DNA of 64,000 nt, taken from assembly GCF_033807715.1 (NCBI RefSeq), contig NC_084590.1:8838327-8902326 (forward strand), read 5' to 3'. This DNA comes from Cololabis saira (Eukaryota; Chordata; Actinopteri; Beloniformes; Belonidae). Shown piece after piece: positions 58,248 to 64,000 of this stretch; position 1 is the first letter of the stretch, and every line of letters starts with the position of its first letter. The notes beneath the pieces are model-generated. The model searched no databases. It was not told the origin of the DNA and saw nothing but the letters and a program-made list of their open reading frames with translations. Both the position numbers and the translations under genes were made by a program.

Positions 58248-58534
58248 TTGGTGAAACAGAAAAGTAGTTTTGAAAGTTCGTCCCGTCTTCTCTCAAAACC
58301 AATGCACGCGACGGGGAAAGGATCTTTCCAGCGGGCTCATGGGAAACTTAGTGTTCTTTCTGGTAAAGCATTACCGCTTTTGTCCAAAGGAGCCACCAAA
58401 CTCAACAAAAGCTGAAAGTTACGTTGTGCTGCTTTAAGTAGAGAGGGAGTAATATACGTTCGCACAAGCCATTTGTATTGTAATAACTTGTATCTGGTAT
58501 TAATCGTCTGTGTTTGGGCTGAAATTGATTCATC

Positions 58535-58790
58535 TTGTGTTTTTTAGTGAAAGTATGGAGCAGCAGACAGAAGACACATGCAGCTGTGGAGCAGTGCAGA
58601 CAGTCTCCCAGCTACTGGACTGTTACGATGCCCCCCCACCCCCCCGGGACCTGGCAGATCCACCCCAACAGCTGTGACCTGCAACAGATACTGGCAGAAC
58701 CACAATCTGAGATCACAACGGACTCGAAAAGACAGAGAGTTTTTAGTACTACATCTGATAGTTCCTGCACGGAAGTTTGACTCCAAGTAT
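58535..58790 (+). pseudogene. Possible LINE C-terminal fragment (Cys motif)
   Basis: The frame reads MEQQTEDTCSCGAVQTVSQL, then LDC. A C-x-C-G...Q...(H)...C arrangement ends many non-LTR reverse transcriptases. The histidine is replaced by glutamine, and stops follow. Identification is tentative. Confidence 0.3.
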
Positions 58791-59234
58791 AAAGTATTTC
58801 AGTGGAAGGAATTTCATTTATAAATTCTTATCTTTAAACTGTTCTGAAGATAGATCATCCTGATGGCTTGCTTATGGAAAGAGGAGCAGGCTAAAGATAT
58901 ATTAACTTCTCATACTTCCTGCAGATGTGCAAGTCTTGAGAAACGATATATAAATTAAAATTCAGCAATGTTTCATCCTGACCTCTCTGGCAGGAAAAAC
59001 TGCAATACTTCTCCAGAATATCTCTTCATATCCAAAGGTCTACGATTACCAGAGCACTGTCATAGCTCTGGTGCACATCGAGCTCTTTTGATGTTGGCTA
59101 CAAATCAGTGATGGAAGAAAGTAATAGAATATTGAAGTAATATCTGACAGATCGGTAACTCCTCATGAATTCCTCAAGCTTTCCAAGAACTGTTTTTATA
59201 CAATCTGAATCCAGTCAGAAGTAAAGTGTTTTAA

Positions 59235-59450
59235 AGCAACATTATACACTTTTCTTTCAAATGTTTTTATGAGTAGCTTTGTCACCTTAAAATTATTATT
59301 TCAAAATCCTTCTGACATTTCAGTGACTTATTTGAGGGTGATTCTGGATTCACAGTCTGCACCGTTGTGGTCCAGCCTGGATCACTCTAGAGTCTTGTGT
59401 AATAGCAACAAATTAGGAAAAGGGAGAGTGGCCTTGCAACAGACAGGAAA
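59235..59450. mobile_element. Fragment of a TTAA-type MITE (AGCAACATTATACACTTTTC end)
   Basis: TTAA at 59231-59234 precedes AGCAACATTATACACTTTTC, similar to the left end of the 57421 element. The right end is not found, so it is a truncated copy or a distant relative. Confidence 0.45.
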
Positions 59451-59832
59451 AGGGTAAATCTTGGAATCGCTGGCCAAATATACGAGGATGCAGGGCCGGC
59501 TCTGAACTCACCACCCTCTGTTAGCCAGCTTGCTTGTTATCTTTTACTCCTTTTTCATTTTTTGAAGATGCTATCATGATTTGTGTGAAGTCCTTTTGGG
59601 TACTTTGACCTGAGCACAGCAAAAAATAAATAAATACAATATTTCATACATAATTCTAAAAATAAAGCCTGTAGGCTTGATTGCTGCTAACCACACTGCT
59701 GTGTTGAACGTTGGGATTTCACTACCAAGTGCTGCTGTAAACTACAACCCTCTTTCTTCAGTAGTCTGTTGGTTCCTGTTAAACTGTGCAGATTATAGCA
59801 GGGCTGAGCAAGATTCACCTTTTGTTGGTATA

Positions 59833-60247
59833 CAGTAATCCCTGGTTTTTTGTGGGGGTTACGTTCCAAAAAGAACCCGTGATAAGTGGAATCCGTGAAG
59901 TAGTAACCTTTATTTTTTTTTTTACAATTATTATACAAGGCTTCAAATTGCAGAGATCAGCACCGCCCCAGCGTGACCCGAGGAACTGGATTTGAACGGG
60001 AGAATCGGTGCAGAACGTTTTGTCGATATTATGGGTTTTGGATAAAATTTGCAAATTTAATTTTGGCAAACTGTTTTACGTACATGTGCATGTACAGTAC
60101 ATATTAAACCGTAACGTTATTGACACACAGGAAGTGAAGAAGCGGGGAGACTGTTTAGCCAATCAGAATGCAGAACACGATGCACAAGACAAATCTGTGA
60201 AGCAGCGAGACGTGAAAGGTGAACTGAGTTATAGCGATGGATTACTG
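59833..60247. mobile_element. Tigger-like mariner MITE
   Basis: The left end CAGTAATCCCTGG, with GGGGGTTACGTTCCAAAAA downstream, and right end GGATTACTG are flanked by TA on each side (59831-59832 and 60248-60249). The sub-terminal AATCCGTGAAGTAGTAACC is typical of pogo/Tigger derivatives. No transposase. Confidence 0.85.
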
Positions 60248-60339
60248 TAGTTCACCATAAGGGTGTCCATGCAGACCACAGGTGATCTGTGATCCGTTAC
60301 AGCCCTAGTAGAAGGTCACAGGTGAAGAGGGTCCCCAAA

Positions 60340-60950
60340 GTTGCTTTCGTCAACGAAAATTGTGACTAAATATCATCGTCAACGAACCTTTATCACCTGA
60401 GGAAAACGAGACGAGACGCAACGAAAATGCTGGTTATGTGACAATAACGATAATTAAATTTATACTGTAATATCGTAGACGAATAAAAACGGGACTAAAA
60501 TGTAGATTACAAAATAAAAACAAAGCTAAAATGTTCATTTCCGTTGACCAAAACAAGACGACCGAAACAAAAATCCTTAATATACATTTTTTAAGTTGTT
60601 TCCTCTGGTTTAGTTGCTGCTGCTGGGTGACGTTAGTCCTCAATCCCAGCCGAGCTGAATGTATTCTTGAGTCTATAAGGTAACAATAATATAATAATAA
60701 GATAATCTTGTTTGAATTGTAAAATTGGTTTGGCTAAATACAATCTTTGACTAAAACTAGACTAGAATGGTTGTGGACAATTCTGACTAAAATAAGTCTA
60801 ACATGCTCAGACTTTTAGTCGACTGAAACTTGACATAACTAAAAGGAGAATGAACATGACTAAAACTTATGAAAACTAAAATGATAGCTTGACCCAAAGA
60901 CTAGACTAACACTAAAATTGAAACAGGGAGATAAAAACAACACTACCCAG
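60340..60950. repeat. Interspersed repeat with GACTAAAAC/TCGTCAACGAA motifs
   Basis: The left part has TTTCGTCAACGAAAAT, and the right part repeated GACTAAAAC and GATAAAAACAACACT. It is a widespread fish element that usually ends in AACAACACTG. Both ends are eroded here, so the limits are approximate. Confidence 0.55.
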
Positions 60951-61261
60951 AGGAAGGTATATTTTTGCTCATGAAGCAGACCTTAACATATTACAGGAAG
61001 CTCAAGTATTTAATAGAGAAATTAAAACTCGACGAACAGAAAAAGAAGCGGGACCATCCAATGTTAATCAATATTTTGGGAAAAAACCTGGAAGAAGAAG
61101 TAAACATTTGTTTTAATTACGCCCATGAATCAATTACATTTTTTATTGATGTTTAATTGAAATAAAATCAGCTCAGCCATTATCACTCGAGCCGTTTATA
61201 CTGGCTCAGTTTCAGCTCAACGCTGCAGGGACTTCTGATTTCAGCACTGACACAAGTGAGT

Positions 61262-61440
61262 AAGTAAGCAAGTAAAGTTTATTTATATAGCACCTTTCAC
61301 AGACAACGGAATGTTACAAGGTGCTTCACAAAAAATAAACCAACATCAATAATTACACAAATAAAACACTACAATAAAAGTAGAAATACGATAAAAACAA
61401 GACAATACCGATAAAAGCTCCTAGAATAAAAGTACATAAA
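61262..61440 (-). repeat. LINE 3' tail, minus strand
   Basis: AAAGTTTATTTATATAGCAC and AAGGTGCTTCACAAAA are the reverse complement of a CR1/L2-group LINE end. Only the tail is present. Confidence 0.65.
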
Positions 61441-61778
61441 ATCAACATGGTGGCCATAAAACAACCGTCTCACTACTAATGTTTAAAAGCTTGGACAACA
61501 TGTGGAGCTGGATGTTCTGCTGTGAACATCTGCCTGCAGCTGTCCAGCTCCTCTGAGGGGTCGTTGATACCTGGCAGACACAGCTAACTTTGATGGACTT
61601 ACGGTGGGCGTGTTCCCGTCAGAGCAACGTGACGAGCACCATACGAGAAAAAGTAGATATTCTCAATTTTGTGGTATTTTACAGTCTACAAGAAAAACAG
61701 GCTTCAAAACTGCCTCTCAGAAAACCAATATGTTACATAACCCATGCTTCGTGCACAGTATTTTACCGTCTATTACTG

Positions 61779-62311
61779 CAGCGGTTCCCAACCTTTTTTC
61801 CCTGTTCCCCCCCTACTTGTGTCTAAGACCAGCCAGAGCGCCTGACCCGTACGTACTAGCACCAAAATAGTCTTTCATTGAAAAAATTAACATTAATTAT
61901 GTTTTTTTGATACATTTCTCTTCGGTTTACTCTGTATACATATGACTTTTTTTTTCTCCAAAGTCACCAATGTATAAAATACGCACAAAAGGACATAAAG
62001 GGACATAAAAATATTTCTGAAATATTTATTTTAATATGAGACCAACTTTCTTTTTACATTTTTCCTTTAACAACCTGTCGGAGTAGATTAAATGTTGAGT
62101 AATGATATAATAATAAGGAATGAAATCATTTCCTGTGTTTGTCACCAGTGTATAAAAAACAAAAAATATTCAAGACATTCATAAATTATTCCTAACAATG
62201 TCTTATGAATGACTCATTCGCAAATATAATTTTTACAACTGCATAATTTCAAAGCAGACAAAGTTTCGTGCCCCCCCACGGGGGGCCCGGACCCCAGGTT
62301 GGGAGACACTG
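61779..62311. mobile_element. hAT MITE with CAGCGGTTCCCAACC ends
   Basis: CAGCGGTTCCCAACC at the left and GGTTGGGAGACACTG at the right, flanked by TATTACTG and TATTACTA (7 of 8 match). The interior is AT-rich with poly-C near both ends. No transposase. Confidence 0.87.
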
Positions 62312-62319
62312 TATTACTA

Positions 62320-63095
62320 TACAACTGGATTGCTTCTGGTTTTTCCAAGATACAGGTCCGTGTGTTAATTCCCGTTTGAAAATAAATAGCCTCAAACAGA
62401 ATTTGCGTTAACATGGTATTAACTTTGACAGCCATAGTTTTGATCCTTTGACCTATTATCACTTTGCTTATCAAGCAAATTGAGTGCACCCTTGTACACA
62501 TCTCATTACCCTTCTCCCTTGACTTGGAGACACTGGGCAAATAGCTCTGTCTGCAGGGAGATGAAGAATCAACAACACAGCGCGGCTGCTGAGGATGAGC
62601 CTGCATGTATATGTGGATGTGTGTTTATCCACATGTCATTTAAATGCCTTGCTAGGAATTGTCTTGCTTATATGAAGGTTTGGATGAGCTCTTCTAAAGA
62701 GAGTATACGCATGAACTTGGATGGAGATAAGAAACACAGCAAAGAATACCATTAAAGGAAATACACCCAAATAATGTATTCCAAACGTGTACATCATTTG
62801 AAATAGAAACCATGTGAAAGAGCTGCATTAGAAATCCAGGTGCACTGAGATCATGTGTTTGATGCGAGCCATGATCCCTGCAGACAAAGCCTAGATTTAC
62901 ATTCATGGTTCCAGGTTTCGATTACTTTCGGTCCTACCTGGGTTTCTGTAGCGGAATTTATTAAAAAACATCTGATCCTTACCAAGCCTCAAAAATAGTT
63001 CATTGGAATTGCAGATGGAAAATACATCACATTTGAATTGTGGTTCAAAGAGTCATTGAAAAATTAATAATAATAACAATAATGAAACTGGCCTG
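62320..63095. other. No gene recognised
   Basis: AT-rich sequence between the hAT MITE and the next LINE tail. Confidence 0.5.
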
Positions 63096-63601
63096 AACAA
63101 GTTAGTCAGTACCCTTAAGAAGAGATGCAAAACATTTCTCCATAGTGACATGTTAAATGTTTCATTATTTCTTGCCGCTTTTAATGTTGATGTAAAGCAC
63201 TTTGAATTACTTTGTGTTGAATTGTGCTATACAGGACTGTCTCAGAAAATTAGAATATTGTGATCAAGTTCTTTATTTTCTGTAATGAAATTAAAAAAAC
63301 AAAAATGTCATACATTCTGGATTCATTACAAATCAAGTGAAATATTGCAAGCCTTTTATTATCTTAATATTGCTGATTATGGTTTACAGTTTAAGATTAA
63401 GATTCCCAGAATATTCAAATTATTTGAGATAGGATATTGCTAACTTGAGTCAGCAATATTAAAATAATAAAAGACTTGGAATATTTCAGTTGATTTGTAA
63501 TGAATCCAGAATGTATGACATTTTTGCATTACAGAAAATAAAGGACTTTATCACAATATTCTAATTTTCTGAGACAGTCCTGTACAAATAAACTTGCCTT
63601 G
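63096..63601 (+). repeat. LINE 3' tail interrupted by a Tc1-type MITE
   Basis: TTGATGTAAAGCACTTTGAA and GTGCTATACA run into a MITE at 63232. The tail resumes with CAAATAAACTTGCCTTGCC at 63585. It is the same family as 32379-32500. Confidence 0.88.
63232..63582. mobile_element. Tc1/mariner-type palindromic MITE
   Basis: CAGGACTGTCTCAGAAAATT at the left and its complement at the right, with TA duplications at 63230-63231 and 63583-63584. The arms include CATTCTGGATTCATTACAAA and its mirror. The uninterrupted LINE tail at 32469-32485 confirms the insertion site. Confidence 0.95.
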
Positions 63602-63879
63602 CCGTACTTATTTGTTTAGCAAAATAAACTATGCAAGCTTTCATAAAGTCCAATTGATAAAGGGAGGATTTAATGAATTGCCTTTTTTTCCAACTCCAGT
63701 AGCATCCATCATTTGAGTGTTTCAAGTCGCAACCCCATACACTCTGTCCTCTTCTCCATTGTCCTCTGAAACAAGACCGTCATTGTGCGTGTGACCCGAC
63801 AACAAGAGACCTCGATGTCAGCGCCAACAGTAGAGCAGCACATCATTATGTCTGGCCATGCAGGCCGGTCAGAGGCCGG
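63602..63879. other. Upstream region of a candidate promoter
   Basis: Becomes GC-richer towards the right. No coding sequence. Confidence 0.5.
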
Positions 63880-63892
63880 GGGTCAGGGGTCA
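63880..63892 (+). promoter_or_regulatory. DR1 nuclear-receptor-type direct repeat
   Basis: GGGTCA, one G, then GGGTCA: a perfect DR1 arrangement of the kind bound by HNF4, RXR or PPAR heterodimers. It lies about 45 bp upstream of a TATA box. Occupancy is unknown. Confidence 0.45.
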
Positions 63893-63936
63893 GGGAGCAG
63901 TCACCATTAGAGGAGCCCCCTCTGTCAACACGTTTG

Positions 63937-63944
63937 TATAAAAC
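63937..63944 (+). promoter_or_regulatory. Candidate TATA-box core promoter
   Basis: TATAAAAC in a GC-richer setting. About 30-40 bp downstream lie TCATCAC and TCACTCT, plausible initiators. If real, transcription runs rightward and the gene lies beyond the window. The DR1 site just upstream makes a genuine promoter more likely than a chance TATA. Confidence 0.45.
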
Positions 63945-64000
63945 AGGAAGAGGCAGAGCAGTTCCCTTCTCATCACATCACTCTGTCCTGTCATGTGACT

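Larger units (their letters stand above)
57421..58433. mobile_element. TTAA-targeting element inside the L1, with coding relics
   Basis: The ends AGCAGCACTATGTAACTTTT and AAAGTTACGTTGTGCTGCT are inverted repeats flanked by TTAA (57417-57420 and 58434-58437). The centre holds a TA microsatellite. Protein-like relics lie on both strands: plus-strand MAEAAEKMKKIKVLSEEAKK near 57707 and a minus-strand frame at 58029-58247. Confidence 0.88.
56866..58517 (-). pseudogene. 5'-truncated L1-type LINE with 14-bp target duplication
   Basis: The minus strand encodes the C-terminal end of an L1-type ORF2: TRYKLLQYKWLVRTYITP near the 58.5-kb end, then DPNIPD, GIFPNN and CKNPDKPDIKQWYKKLSNCL followed by LEKLTYAMKGKSDDFWEIWG (57084-57275) and a stop. 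The 3' end is A-rich on the minus strand (T-run at 56866-56880 on the plus). Direct repeats GCTGAAATTGATTC (56852-56865 and 58518-58531) frame the whole insertion, a classic target-primed signature. A TTAA element (57421-58433) interrupts it. Internal deletions and shifts are present. Confidence 0.88.

Overview
The window looks like nuclear DNA from a ray-finned, probably percomorph, fish. The evidence is the mixture of interspersed repeats: PIF/Harbinger-, hAT-, Tc1/mariner- and TTAA-targeting miniature elements, CR1/L2-group and L1-type LINEs, long CA/GA/GT/TA microsatellites, and a vertebrate tRNA-Ala. I recognise no complete host protein-coding gene. Nearly all long open frames are repeat shadows or mobile-element relics, so the region is best read as intergenic or intronic DNA densely filled with nested transposons.

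Layout. 0-5 kb: the end of a GGGCCC-type element with 128-bp internal repeats, two oppositely oriented LINE tails, an intact tRNA-Ala(UGC) on the minus strand, and a Harbinger-like MITE. 6.7-7.6 kb: a TTAA-flanked MITE carrying a MADF-domain relic. 9-14 kb: palindromic and hAT-like MITEs. 14.7-15.4 kb: an unidentified spliced-looking reading frame. 15.8-17 kb: a LINE reverse-transcriptase relic split by a Harbinger MITE. 18.5-19.3 and 36.5-37.3 kb: two inverted copies of a family with ACTACGTTTACATG ends, apparent 5-bp target duplications and a Myb/SANT-like relic. 24.97-26.29 kb: a 17-bp minisatellite of about 78 units, each with an RFX-type half-site. 26.4 kb: a 48-bp palindromic micro-transposon. 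27.3-28 kb: a decayed Tc1-like transposase. 30.2-32.6 kb: a LINE-tail and GGGCCC-element cassette between 130-bp direct repeats. 33.8, 40.9 and 43.5-47.7 kb: further DNA transposons, including a hAT nested in a TTAA MITE next to a LINE that itself holds two MITEs. 49-51 kb: microsatellites, a third Harbinger MITE and a T-poor GC-rich block. 56.9-58.5 kb: a 5'-truncated L1 with a 14-bp target duplication, holding another TTAA MITE. 59.8-63.6 kb: Tigger-like, hAT and Tc1-type MITEs. The last ~120 bp look like a TATA promoter with an upstream DR1 site, firing rightward out of the window.

The elements form no working pathway. Several insertions can be dated and verified internally, because the window also holds a related copy without the insertion (an empty site). 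This gives reliable boundaries and target duplications for at least five insertions. The least ordinary objects are the RFX half-site array, two very short palindromic elements (48 and 76 bp) and the ACTACGTTTACATG family.
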